64,000 bases of DNA, from the NCBI RefSeq assembly GCF_947387555.1, contig NZ_CANDNZ010000002.1, positions 682,001-746,000 on the forward strand. Reading direction: 5' to 3'. The notes under the pieces were generated by a model. The model was not told the DNA's origin. It did no database searches and saw only the letters and a list, made by a program, of their open reading frames with translations. Below, piece by piece: positions 34,665-43,874 of this stretch (within the stretch, counting starts at the first letter, position 1; every line of letters starts with the position of its first letter). Source of the stretch: Thalassomonas sp. RHCl1. Its GTDB lineage: Bacteria; Pseudomonadota; Gammaproteobacteria; Enterobacterales; Alteromonadaceae. A program made the position numbers and the translations under genes.

Positions 34665-37600
34665 TGTCATGGCTCAGTGAAGTCTTTACCGTTATTTTGG
34701 CAAAGCTTGGCGCTTTTTCGGGGGCAGCAATGAATTTGTCGGCGAATGCCGATATTGGTTCGTTAATCGAGCAGCTCAAGCAGAGGTTTAATGAACTGCT
34801 GGCGCAGCTCAGCCTGTTGGCGCTGGAGCTCAAACAGGCGCTGATGGACCGATTGCTGCCCATGGTGGAGCAGCTCAGGCCCATCTGGCAAGATCCGCTG
34901 TGGCAGGCGCTGGCATTGATATTATTGGCAGTATTGGCGCTTTTACTGGTGTTATGGCTGCTCAAAAGCGGCAACCAGCTGCTGCAATATCTGTTTGGCT
35001 TGTTGGTTGCCGGCCTTAAAAAGGGCTTTGCCTGGCTATTGGCACCGTTTCGTTTGCTGTCCGAGTGGCTGGGCAAGTTCAGCAAGGCCAAGCGGAAAAA
35101 ATCGCGCTGGCAATGGCTGCACCTGGGGCAGGTGCGCCGCGCCGTCAATGCCATGAAATACCTCACCACCAAGCGCGACTGGCGCTATAACATGCCCTGG
35201 TTTTTGCTCATCGGCGAGCAGGGCAGCGGTAAAAGCGCGCTGATCAAAGCCGTAACCAAGGGGCGCCGGGCGCAGCTGCAGCCGAGGGAGAAAAAATTAA
35301 AAGATCCCGGCAGCGGCTGGCACTTTTTTGATCATGCTGTGGTCATTGACCAGGACAATAAACCTCCGGGCTGCAACGCCGAACTCAGCGATCCCCTGGA
35401 GCAGGAAGCCTCAAGCTTTAATGAACCCGAGCTGAGCCCGCAGCAAAGAAACAAACGTTTTAGTTACCTGATCGAGCTGTTGCACTGGTATCGACCGGAA
35501 AGACCGGTGGACGGCATTATTTTAACGGTATCTGCCAAGACCTTGCTTAAATGCCGTGAACCGGCAACCTTACTGGCACTGGGGGAAGACTTATTCCAGC
35601 AACTATGGCAGGTACAAAAACAAACCGGCTTTGTGCTGCCGGTATACCTGATCGTTACCCAGTGCGACGGCATTGAAGGTTTTGAGGCCTTTTGGCAGGC
35701 ACAGCCTTTAGCAAGGCGGGATGAAATGATCGGCTGGTCTAATCCCTACCGGCTCGACAGCGCCTTTAGCAAAGACTGGATCAACGAAGCGCTTCATCAG
35801 GTCATGGAAAATCTGCAGGCGGCCCAGTTGCAAGTGGCGGCCAGCGGCCAGGAAATAGGTGATATCGACCGTTTTATGTTGTTCCGCCATAATTTCTGCG
35901 CTTTATTTAAGCCGTTAAAGGCTGTGATCAGCAGTGCTTTTGCCCGCAGCAGTTTTCAGGAAGCCTTGCCGCTTAGAGGCATCTACTTTAGCGGCGCGCT
36001 GGAAAATAAGGTCAGCTTTGTCAATGATGTGGTCAACCGCAAAATCTTCGGGGAAAAACACCTGGCCTTTCCGCTGGAGCAAAGGTATTTTTCCACCCAG
36101 AAAACCCTGCGCCGTTTTCAACTGGGATCGATGGCGGCAGCGGTATTCCTGACCCTGTTGCTGGTTTTTGACGGTATCCGCTTTAACCTTTATACCGATG
36201 TGGTGCAGGCCAAGTTGCGTACCCTGGTAAGCGCCGAGCAGGATTGTACCCGCGAAGGACTGGACAGTTACCGCTTGCTAAGCGATCTCACCGAGATCAG
36301 CGAACGGCCGCTGCTGATGTCGATGCCTTTGTCCTTGTTTGATATTCAGGCACACAAAGAACAGCAACTTGTTGCCAACGATTTATTTAATAAAATCCTC
36401 TTTGCCGGTCTGGAATGTCGGCTGAAACTTAAGGCGCAAACCTTAAGGCTGGAAACGGAAGAGAAAGATGTCGGACATAATTACCGTAATGTCATCACCG
36501 ACATTACCACCTTCAGCCATCTTTTGCGGGAATACCAGGTAAATCGTGAGCGCTTTTTAAGCCTGGCGGAGCCGGTCAGCAATCCCCATGGCCTGGGCAA
36601 AAAATTTAAAGCACTGTTAAATTATCTTTATGATCGCCCGGTGCCTGAGGCGGTGGATACCAGTGCCAGTTTGATCACCGGGGGCCTGGTGCTGCTAAAT
36701 TACAATGTCGACTGGGACGAAAAAGACCGCAGCCTGATCAGCCGGGATAAGTTGCTCGGTCATCTTGACTACCTGACCCAGACATTGCGCAGCGAATTAT
36801 CCGAATACACCCAGCAAGTGCCCTTGGTAAAACTGCAGGAGATCAGTGAAAAAGTTCAGGTATTGCCTGCCGATAAAGTGCTGCCGCCGTCAAAACTGGT
36901 GGATAACATCAATGAATTTCAACTCTGGCTGGACAGAACCAAGAAAGACTGGCTTTCAGCCACCGCCTTTACCAGTCCCTGCGGCAATGTCTACCAGCTG
37001 ATGGGTCGGCTGCGCCAGGAGTTGGTGGCAGTAGGGTTTGATAAAGACCGCTTGGCGGTGATGGTGGAGCGCTTTTCCGAAAAAAGCTGCGATCAAGAGG
37101 TCAGGCACAAACTGGCAGATCTCAATGTGCCGCCATTTGGCCCCTTATTTATCAAAAATAACCAGGGGCGGTTAAGCTTCTCCCCGGCAATAGAAGGTTT
37201 AGCCGAGCAAATAGAAGCGGCTAAAGCATTAACTTACATGAAAAGCCAATATGCCGCGGTGTCAGACGCGGCCGAGCCAGTCGTTGCCTGGGAAGAAAGC
37301 ACCTTGCAGGAACTGCTTAATAATCTGCTGAGTTATCAGGAGTTTCTTTCCCGCTTTAGCCAGGAACAAAAGCCGTTTTTCAGCAATGCCCTGAACCGGC
37401 GTTTGCAGCGGGTGACAGAGCGGCTTTTGAGCGAAGCCATGGTGCGTCCCTATGAACAAGCCCCGTCGAGTTATCTTATTGCCGATCCGGCAACGGCGAC
37501 CGAAACCTCATTAGGCAAGTCGGTGGCAAGCTTTAAGGGGGTTAGCAGCTTGCTGCTGCAAATTAACAGTTTACTCAAACAACTGGGGGATAGCGGCAAT

Positions 37601-39079
37601 GCCATACGTTTGCAGCAGGTCAGCCATACTTTTGCCCTGGAGCAACTAGAGCAGCTGGAAAAACTGGTGGCCCAAAACCAGTTATACACCCCTGTGCTGA
37701 CGCCCCGTTGGGACAGTCGAGATTTCGCCCGTATTTTATTTAACCTGGACACAGACAAGCAAATTACCAGTTACCTCACCAATCAGCGGCAAAGGCTGAG
37801 TTATTTGGCTTATAACTATGCCGAGCCGTTGATTGGTTTTTTACAAAACAGCTCAGGGTTAAGCGATAAACTGGCGCAGCGCTGGTTTTATACCTTAAGC
37901 GATCTTGGCCGCTATCAGCGTAATGAACCTGATAATCAGGCACTGGCGCTGGAAAATTTTGTCAGCGAAACCCTGGCGGGTTTAACCACCAGCAACTGCT
38001 ATGATAAAGCGGCATTTGATAACCAGGCCCCCAATACCGGCTGGTTTGTCACCCGCAGAATTCAATTGCAGCGCCAGGTGAGCGTGCAATGCCTGGACGC
38101 CGGTGACAAGGAAGTGATAGACCGTTACCTGGCGATACGGGACAGATTTAACCAGCAGCTTGCCGGCCGTTTTCCCTTTAGCTCGGTTGATAAAGCAGGC
38201 ATAAGGGATGTCAGCAGCAAGCAGCTGCAGCGCTTCTTCAGCTATTACCGCCAGGCCTCAAAAAACCTGCTGGCAGATATGAACACCCTGGATAAACTGC
38301 AACAAGATAAAGGTGCAGCTAAACCAGCAACTGAGTCTGCCGGTGCCGCAACCACGGCAAAAGGTGCTAAAACTTCAGATGCACAAGCTAAGTCAGATCA
38401 GCAGGCTAAAAAACGTACTTCAACAGAGCCGCTACCGGCTTCCTGGCGGGAATTTATCAGCCAGATGAATACCATCAGCGACTTTTTCAGTCAAAGCTGG
38501 AACAGTAAACAAAAACAATGGCAAGTACCGCTGACCATAGAATTTTCCGCCTTGCCGCAATATGCAAAAGGCAGCGATCAAATCATCAACTGGCTGCTGA
38601 AAAGCGGCAAGCAGCAAGCAAGTTTTCCCAACGGTGACAACTTGCTGTTATGGCAGGTAGGTGAGCCGTTAAGCCTGGATTTGCGCTGGGCGACGGGCTC
38701 GGCGTTTAAACCGCTGATGCCCGAGCAAAGCGGTGATTTGGATACCCGGGTAAATCCTCCCTTGATGGTGGATCAGCAGCAACTGAGCGCCACCTTTAAC
38801 AGCCAGGGTAACTGGGGCTTATTTGAATGGCTGGCCCGCTATGCCAACAAAGGCATGAGCGGTTTAAAAGCCAGCCGCCAGGATGAAACCTTACTGGCAT
38901 TTCAGGTGCCGGTGCAGTTAAAAACTGCGCCCGAGCCGGGCAAGCAAACGAAAAAGCAGGCTTATTTAAGCCGCTCGAATTTATTGGTTTGGGTAGAGGT
39001 TACCGACAAGCAGGGGGATGCGAAAAAGCTGCCTTTGCCGGGGGTTTTACCTGCCCATGCCCCGGGCTTTAATGATTAA
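34664..39079 (+). CDS. tssM: T6SS inner-membrane protein TssM (IcmF), enlarged
   Basis: ATG 34664 overlaps the tssL stop (TAATG); an in-frame ATG at 34649 is less likely. The 1471-residue product is longer than usual TssM (about 1100-1200). Membrane helices lie at about 85-110 and 485-505. The cytoplasmic domain has Walker A GEQGSGKSALI at 184, so the NTP-binding form is kept. A long periplasmic part follows, with the usual type VI IcmF-like helical repeats and a C-terminal beta domain. An Ala/Lys/Thr/Ser-rich linker at about 1215-1260 is an insertion before that domain. It spans the envelope with TssL and TssJ. Confidence 0.92.
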   Translation: MSWLSEVFTVILAKLGAFSGAAMNLSANADIGSLIEQLKQRFNELLAQLSLLALELKQALMDRLLPMVEQLRPIWQDPLWQALALILLAVLALLLVLWLLKSGNQLLQYLFGLLVAGLKKGFAWLLAPFRLLSEWLGKFSKAKRKKSRWQWLHLGQVRRAVNAMKYLTTKRDWRYNMPWFLLIGEQGSGKSALIKAVTKGRRAQLQPREKKLKDPGSGWHFFDHAVVIDQDNKPPGCNAELSDPLEQEASSFNEPELSPQQRNKRFSYLIELLHWYRPERPVDGIILTVSAKTLLKCREPATLLALGEDLFQQLWQVQKQTGFVLPVYLIVTQCDGIEGFEAFWQAQPLARRDEMIGWSNPYRLDSAFSKDWINEALHQVMENLQAAQLQVAASGQEIGDIDRFMLFRHNFCALFKPLKAVISSAFARSSFQEALPLRGIYFSGALENKVSFVNDVVNRKIFGEKHLAFPLEQRYFSTQKTLRRFQLGSMAAAVFLTLLLVFDGIRFNLYTDVVQAKLRTLVSAEQDCTREGLDSYRLLSDLTEISERPLLMSMPLSLFDIQAHKEQQLVANDLFNKILFAGLECRLKLKAQTLRLETEEKDVGHNYRNVITDITTFSHLLREYQVNRERFLSLAEPVSNPHGLGKKFKALLNYLYDRPVPEAVDTSASLITGGLVLLNYNVDWDEKDRSLISRDKLLGHLDYLTQTLRSELSEYTQQVPLVKLQEISEKVQVLPADKVLPPSKLVDNINEFQLWLDRTKKDWLSATAFTSPCGNVYQLMGRLRQELVAVGFDKDRLAVMVERFSEKSCDQEVRHKLADLNVPPFGPLFIKNNQGRLSFSPAIEGLAEQIEAAKALTYMKSQYAAVSDAAEPVVAWEESTLQELLNNLLSYQEFLSRFSQEQKPFFSNALNRRLQRVTERLLSEAMVRPYEQAPSSYLIADPATATETSLGKSVASFKGVSSLLLQINSLLKQLGDSGNAIRLQQVSHTFALEQLEQLEKLVAQNQLYTPVLTPRWDSRDFARILFNLDTDKQITSYLTNQRQRLSYLAYNYAEPLIGFLQNSSGLSDKLAQRWFYTLSDLGRYQRNEPDNQALALENFVSETLAGLTTSNCYDKAAFDNQAPNTGWFVTRRIQLQRQVSVQCLDAGDKEVIDRYLAIRDRFNQQLAGRFPFSSVDKAGIRDVSSKQLQRFFSYYRQASKNLLADMNTLDKLQQDKGAAKPATESAGAATTAKGAKTSDAQAKSDQQAKKRTSTEPLPASWREFISQMNTISDFFSQSWNSKQKQWQVPLTIEFSALPQYAKGSDQIINWLLKSGKQQASFPNGDNLLLWQVGEPLSLDLRWATGSAFKPLMPEQSGDLDTRVNPPLMVDQQQLSATFNSQGNWGLFEWLARYANKGMSGLKASRQDETLLAFQVPVQLKTAPEPGKQTKKQAYLSRSNLLVWVEVTDKQGDAKKLPLPGVLPAHAPGFND

Positions 39080-39112
39080 CCGCCCAGTGAACGAAGGACA
39101 AATGGTGCCAAG

Positions 39113-40258
39113 ATGAGATTAGCAACAGCAGAGCAATCACCAGATGAATATATCCAGCATTATTATGGCTATACCTTAACAGAATTACTGGCACCTATAG
39201 GTAAGGAGCAGGTAGGCGAGTCGGTACGTCATAACGGGGTGTATTTTAACATCAAGCAAGCCCGTGAGTCTGATGATCCGACATTGCCGATGGGGGTATG
39301 GACCCATGAATTAAAAACCGCCGACTGGCAAAAGGTAAAAGAACTCGCCCTGGAAGCCCTGGCAGAAAAAAGTAAAGATCTGCAGCTCGGTGTCTGGCTA
39401 TTTGAAGCCAGTATTCATCTTAACGGCTTTGCCGGCATAGCACCGGCGGCGTTACTGATAGAAGCATTATGTGAAAAATACTGGCCCAATATGCACCCGG
39501 AAATGGTGGATGGCGATATAGAATATCGCACTAATGCTTTAAACTGGCTTAATAAAAAACTGCTGCCGGTTTTGGGATTAATTCCTATCACCAAAGCCCA
39601 GCTTGACGGCGAAGAATATTGCTGGAACGACTGGGAAAGCGCCTGCCATTACGACAAATTAAAAAATCAGCAACAGGTAGACACCGAATGGGACGGGGCG
39701 ACCCCGCAAAGCATTAAACAGCGCCTGGCGGCGACATCGCCGGATGAATTGCTCAAGCTGGTTTATCAGCTTGAAGACGGTTTGCAGGCATTAAATCATT
39801 TGCAGGAGTGGCTGGACAAGTGTTGCGGCAATGACAGCCCTAATTTGAGTGATATCAGCGATTTGCTGCGTCAGATTGATGACATGCTCAGTAAAGAGCT
39901 TACCCGCCGCGGCATATCCCTGGCCAGGGAGACTGAAAAAGAGCTCCTTGCTGCCGGTAAAGGGGAGGGGGATGCTGGCGATGCAGGTGCGGGGCAGGAC
40001 GACATGGGCAAACCCGGTGGCAGCGGCTCGGGAGATGGTCCGATTCGAGATCGCAGCGATGCTTTTATTTGCCTGCGCAAGGCGGCAGAATTTTTAATGC
40101 AGGATGATCCTCATAGTCCCGTACCTTATCTGGTGTATACTGCCTGTGAGTGGGGGGAAAAGTCTGCGCCGGATCTTTATCAGGAATTGTTTTTGGCCAA
40201 GGGCGGGCAATTGAATATTTTTGAAATTATGGGATTGAATGTTGAGCGGGAGCATTGA
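39113..40258 (+). CDS. tssA: T6SS assembly protein TssA
   Basis: The 381-residue protein has an ImpA N-terminal domain: LLAPIGKEQVGESVRHNGVYFNIKQARESDDPTLPMGVW at about 22-60, then ADWQKVKELALEALAEKSKDLQLGVWLFEASI and CEKYWPNMHPEMVDGDIEYR. A Gly/Asp-rich linker (about 285-315) joins a short C-terminal helical domain (AEFLMQDDPHSPVPYLVY), which is the conserved end of TssA proteins. TssA primes baseplate assembly and sheath polymerisation. It is the last recognisable tss gene; no tssH (ClpV), tagF, ppkA or PAAR gene follows. Confidence 0.9.
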   Translation: MRLATAEQSPDEYIQHYYGYTLTELLAPIGKEQVGESVRHNGVYFNIKQARESDDPTLPMGVWTHELKTADWQKVKELALEALAEKSKDLQLGVWLFEASIHLNGFAGIAPAALLIEALCEKYWPNMHPEMVDGDIEYRTNALNWLNKKLLPVLGLIPITKAQLDGEEYCWNDWESACHYDKLKNQQQVDTEWDGATPQSIKQRLAATSPDELLKLVYQLEDGLQALNHLQEWLDKCCGNDSPNLSDISDLLRQIDDMLSKELTRRGISLARETEKELLAAGKGEGDAGDAGAGQDDMGKPGGSGSGDGPIRDRSDAFICLRKAAEFLMQDDPHSPVPYLVYTACEWGEKSAPDLYQELFLAKGGQLNIFEIMGLNVEREH

Positions 40259-40346
40259 TGTTAGAAGTATTTTTTAGTTAGTTAAGCCTGCTGTTTAGGT
40301 CATTATATTTTAATCGCTGTAAGCAGTATCTTACATAAGGTGAAAC

Positions 40347-40982
40347 ATGATAAAGAATAAAGTAAATGCTGCTAGTATCAGCATTGCTACCGCACTTATA
40401 TCAATTGATACTCCTAATTGTCTTGGGCATCAACGTATTTGGCCTCACAGAGATGAGTTTATAGAAGAGCTACTTAATAAATTGCGCGAGTCACTAATCA
40501 ATGACCACGGAATTGAATTTGACGTTGTAAGTATTGAGCCGGGAAGCATCAATATTCGCCTTCAAATTACGGCATCAATTTTTGCAATTGTTGCGGCAAC
40601 TGCAACGTTCATGGATACAGAAGCAGCTGAAGTCGTTCGTGAGAAACTTGAATATGTAATTAGTGAATACATAATTCAAAGCGATTACAGTGAACCATGC
40701 AATGTACACATGCTAGGATTTGCGAAAAGAGGTTTATGTTACGGCCCAGTACAACAGGGGGATACTCTCACTTCAATTGCAGAAGCATTAAACCCAAATG
40801 GTGTTACCACCAACCAAACTTTAATGGCACTATATAAATATAACCCACATGCGTTTTACGATGAGAATATTAATAACTTGCATGACGGAGTATTTTTATC
40901 ACTCCCCAAATCGCCAAAATATCTTAGTAAGAATCATGCAGATGAGCAGGTAGAATTGCATAATGAGAAATGGCGTAAATAG
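40347..40982 (+). CDS. Protein with C-terminal FimV-type LysM-like domain
   Basis: Residues about 130-195 of this 211-residue protein match the FimV/TspA N-terminal LysM-like motif: YGPVQQGDTLTSIAEALNPNGVTTNQTLMALYKYNP, then HDGVFLSLP. That motif binds peptidoglycan in FimV. The first 120 residues are a different domain with a mixed alpha/beta pattern and a hydrophobic ITASIFAIVAATATFM segment, not recognised. No clear signal peptide is present. It starts 88 bp after tssA, but its AT-rich codons differ from the tss genes, so it marks the start of an accessory stretch. It might help a T6SS protein bind the wall, or be unrelated. Confidence 0.6.
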   Translation: MIKNKVNAASISIATALISIDTPNCLGHQRIWPHRDEFIEELLNKLRESLINDHGIEFDVVSIEPGSINIRLQITASIFAIVAATATFMDTEAAEVVREKLEYVISEYIIQSDYSEPCNVHMLGFAKRGLCYGPVQQGDTLTSIAEALNPNGVTTNQTLMALYKYNPHAFYDENINNLHDGVFLSLPKSPKYLSKNHADEQVELHNEKWRK

Positions 40983-41203
40983 ATATAGCAATCAAAATTC
41001 ACGCGATAGCAACCCTGGCTAGACCCCAATAAATGTCTTGGCGAACAACGACAGCAAGCTAACATATTTCACTAACAGCTTATTCATAATTACTAATACT
41101 TACCACTTATTCGTGGTGGCTAGTCTTGGCCTAATTTCATTGGTTGTTTTGCAATATTAGGCTTTTTATCATAGATGGTATAATCAGATAGTTTGGAGGG
41201 GTT

Positions 41204-41509
41204 ATGTTAATTTCAATTGTTCTCATTTCTATTTGGGCATTACTTATGTTTCGTTCAGGTGTTGCTGAATATAAGTATTATCAATCGGTAAAAACTCTTG
41301 AGCCGGAGATATGGGAAAAATTAGGCTCTCCAAAGTTTTTAAAGATCCCTTTAGTATTTATATCCCCCAAAGGTTCAAAGCTTTTACGAGGCATTTCAAA
41401 TAACGCTATATGTGAGCTTGCACATAGACACCGTCAAGCTGGCATTCAATTTTTGTCGTATGTTGTGTTGGTTTTAGTGGTCAGCATTGTATATTTCAAA
41501 GTTGCCTAA
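41204..41509 (+). CDS. Small membrane protein, unknown
   Basis: The 101-residue protein is preceded by GGAGGGG. It has membrane helices at about 1-18 and 82-100 and a polar basic middle part. No family was recognised. It is AT-rich like its neighbours and stands alone. Confidence 0.55.
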   Translation: MLISIVLISIWALLMFRSGVAEYKYYQSVKTLEPEIWEKLGSPKFLKIPLVFISPKGSKLLRGISNNAICELAHRHRQAGIQFLSYVVLVLVVSIVYFKVA

Positions 41510-41731
41510 CAGTACATGCAGGATATCCAAAACCAGGCTGTGACTGGCCACGTCACATCATAGCGAAAGCTTGCTCATTCATTTAAGGGCGATAATCATT
41601 ATGTTTGGATTCGCACGTTAACGAACTAGTGCCGCAAAAAGAAATCCAAGTTTGGTGAGAGTACTTATAACAAGACAAATTGTCCGCAACAGCGTACATT
41701 ACCTTTTCCCATGAATTAGCATCATAGCCAG

Positions 41732-42166
41732 ATGAAGAAAATTTTAGTTTTAGCCATAGCTGCCCTTATTTCCCTTTCAAGTAAAGCCGATACATTAAAG
41801 CCATTCGTAAGTGATGGCTGCAGCGCCTTTCCTGATGGCACGCTTGAACAAAACGAACTATGGCTGTCTTGCTGTCATCAACATGATTATGACTACTGGA
41901 AAGGTGGCACCTATCAAGATCGCCTGGAATCGGATAAAGCTTTAGAGTCTTGTGTGGCTAAGGTTGGAGAGCCCGAAATAGCATTGTTAATGCTGGCTGG
42001 TGTAAGGATTGGCGGCACCCCGTTTTTACCGACCAAGTTCAGGTGGGGTTATGGCTGGCCATATCCGCGCCTTTACGGGAAACTCACTGAATCTGAGCTT
42101 GAGCAAGTTAAAAATTTAACAGGTCAATCAAGTTCGGCTACAGAAAAGCAGGGACAGAAGATGTAA
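41732..42166 (+). CDS. Secreted phospholipase A2-like protein
   Basis: The 144-residue protein has a signal peptide (1-19, ending SKA). The mature part reads DGCSAFPDG...W..CCHQHDYDYWKGGT: the CC-x-x-HD motif carries the His-Asp pair of phospholipase A2 active sites, and the paired Cys residues and following DRLESDKALESCV fit its disulfide-bonded helices. The calcium-loop pattern is not obvious. It would cleave phospholipids outside the cytoplasm or in the periplasm. It is the third gene after tssA, but its Sec signal argues against loading on the T6SS. AT-rich codons suggest it was acquired. Confidence 0.65.
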   Translation: MKKILVLAIAALISLSSKADTLKPFVSDGCSAFPDGTLEQNELWLSCCHQHDYDYWKGGTYQDRLESDKALESCVAKVGEPEIALLMLAGVRIGGTPFLPTKFRWGYGWPYPRLYGKLTESELEQVKNLTGQSSSATEKQGQKM

Positions 42167-42319
42167 CAAGAGCGCCCCTTTTTTCTGTCGTTGATATCAC
42201 TCCCAAAGGTAAATAAAAAGCCTTTTTGCTGTTTGACTTTTAACCACTTTGTTCGTAGTTTTATTGATGTCTGTGTTAATAACAGGCATCAACAATTAAC
42301 AACAAAAAAGGACTTAGAG

Positions 42320-42490
42320 ATGAAACTCAAACTAACAAAAGAAAAATTAAAAAACCTCTCTAAAGATGCGAAATCGCTTCCCGTAGGTATGACACCACAA
42401 GTCGGTGGCGGTAACCCCACCACATATCAGTTGACGGATGCGCCGGCATGTAGCTGGACCGACGGCAGGCATGCCTGCAAGGAAATCTAA
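42320..42490 (+). CDS. RiPP-like precursor peptide (56 residues)
   Basis: The ATG at 42320 lies 7 bases after AAAGGA. A Lys/Leu-rich helical leader (MKLKLTKEKLKNLSKD) runs to about residue 18, then a polar link with TPQVGGG at about 25-31. The C-terminal core has Ser/Thr, Trp and two Cys (TDAPACSWTDGRHAC). Leader, Gly-rich cleavage-like site and a Cys/Ser/Thr core are the layout of lanthipeptide-type precursors. The gene has its own terminator and no modification enzyme beside it; the OsmC-YcaO gene 2.7 kb away is a housekeeping type. A longer open frame from 42191 lacks a ribosome site. Confidence 0.6.
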   Translation: MKLKLTKEKLKNLSKDAKSLPVGMTPQVGGGNPTTYQLTDAPACSWTDGRHACKEI

Positions 42491-42512
42491 ATTTATTCAG
42501 CTGCGTTGAATT

Positions 42513-42537
42513 GAGCCTCATTTCTATGGGGCTTTTT
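42513..42537 (+). terminator. Terminator of the small peptide gene
   Basis: AGCCTCAT and ATGGGGCT pair over 8 bp (one G-T pair) around a TTCT loop and run into five T residues, 23 bp after the peptide stop codon. Confidence 0.8.
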
Positions 42538-42683
42538 ATTGATTGTTTCTTAATTAAACATCCACCCGACAGCTTGACCAAGAGATATTCAAAAGACAAA
42601 TATCCATAGGTTTTTTACCTGGTAAAGTGTAATCTGGCGTTTTTATGCCGCTTGATATGGCGCTATGTTTCAAGGGAAGTTAA

Positions 42684-43127
42684 GTGAAAAAATATGTAGC
42701 GGGATTTCTGTTCTCAAAAGACTCCTCCCATGTCGTTTTAATACAAAAACTAAATCCGCAATGGCAAAGAGGTTTATTTAATGGTGTGGGTGGAAAAATA
42801 GAAGAAAATGAATCGTCTTGCGATGCCATGGTTAGAGAGTTTGCAGAAGAAACGGGGGTTACCATAGCCAAAGAAAACTGGACTTGTTATACGCAAATAC
42901 ATCGCCCCGGTTATTATGATTTAGATGTTTACTTTGCACATTCAGATTTTGCTTTTGAAGCGCGTACCATTGAAAAAGAACAAGTTCATATATTTAAAGT
43001 GAATGAGTTACCCGCTAACCTTATTCCAAACCTTAAATGGTTAATACCGCTGGCTTTGGATCAGCAGGCAGACTTTTCAAATCCATTCTCACTGAGAGAA
43101 ATTGCTACCGAGCGGACCGAAGCGTAA
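42684..43127 (+). CDS. NUDIX hydrolase
   Basis: The 147-residue protein starts at GTG 42684 behind AAGGGAAG. The Nudix box is complete at about 36-58 (GGKIEENESSCDAMVREFAEETGV), with the metal-binding REFAEE core. It would hydrolyse a nucleoside diphosphate linked to another group; the substrate is unknown. It is AT-rich like the surrounding accessory genes. Confidence 0.9.
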   Translation: MKKYVAGFLFSKDSSHVVLIQKLNPQWQRGLFNGVGGKIEENESSCDAMVREFAEETGVTIAKENWTCYTQIHRPGYYDLDVYFAHSDFAFEARTIEKEQVHIFKVNELPANLIPNLKWLIPLALDQQADFSNPFSLREIATERTEA

Positions 43128-43224
43128 CAATATAATAAATAAGAAAAATAATCACTGGCCGTTGCGCATTTAAACAACTATCATTTTTCTACTCTAAAAA
43201 CTTTAAACTCAATAGGGTTGGATC

Positions 43225-43581
43225 ATGAGACCACGAAAAATTGTAGCAGCATGGGTCGAGGCATTTAATAAAGCTGATGCCGATCTTATTTCAAATTTTT
43301 ACAGTGATGATGCAACCAATCATCAAATTGCTGACGGTGAGGTTGTCGGCAAAGAAGCGATTCGGGCCAAGTTTGAGCAAGAATTTTCGACAGCCGACAT
43401 GGTTTGTATTATCGAGAATATCTTTGAAGATGGCGAGTGGGCGATATTGGAATGGAAAGACCCGCTTGGCTTACGCGGTTGTGGTTTCTTCCATATAATA
43501 AATGGCAAAATTCATTTTCAAAGGGGCTATTGGGATAAGCTGTCATTTTTAAAGCAGCATGGTCTGCCAATTCCTCAGTAA
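43225..43581 (+). CDS. SnoaL/NTF2-like protein
   Basis: The 118-residue protein has the SnoaL-like fold pattern: helix VAAWVEAFNKADADLISNFYSDDATNH, then FEQEFSTADMVCIIENIFEDGEWAILEWKD strands and the closing FFHIINGKIHFQRGYWDKLSFL. Such small proteins are isomerase-like or stress-related; no function can be set here. It sits alone after the NUDIX gene. Confidence 0.8.
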   Translation: MRPRKIVAAWVEAFNKADADLISNFYSDDATNHQIADGEVVGKEAIRAKFEQEFSTADMVCIIENIFEDGEWAILEWKDPLGLRGCGFFHIINGKIHFQRGYWDKLSFLKQHGLPIPQ

Positions 43582-43874
43582 TATTAAGTAGCTAAGGCCT
43601 GATAAGCTTGGCAAGCGGGGAGGTGCTGAAAGTATGGTTTCACTACAACGCTGTTGCTTCCAAAAACCAACTATCAACCCATTCTGAACTGTATGAATCA
43701 CATACAGTCTAGCCTTGCTATATACTTTTATCTGGTATATAAATTTTTTGTACCGATTTGATATCACTATTAATTCTATCAATGCGCTTTACACAAGGAT
43801 GTCATCAGTAAATATGTGTACTAAGCATGGCAGCTGTTTGGGCTGTTCAATTACTTTTCCTTATAGGAATAAAA

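Noticed and set aside
42191-42490. Longer form of the small peptide gene (99 codons)
   Set aside because: The added 43 residues lack a ribosome site; the ATG at 42320 has one with correct spacing.
42632-42648. Another -24/-12 promoter before the NUDIX gene
   Set aside because: TGGCGTTTTTATGCC has GG-to-GC spacing one base short, so it does not fit sigma-54.
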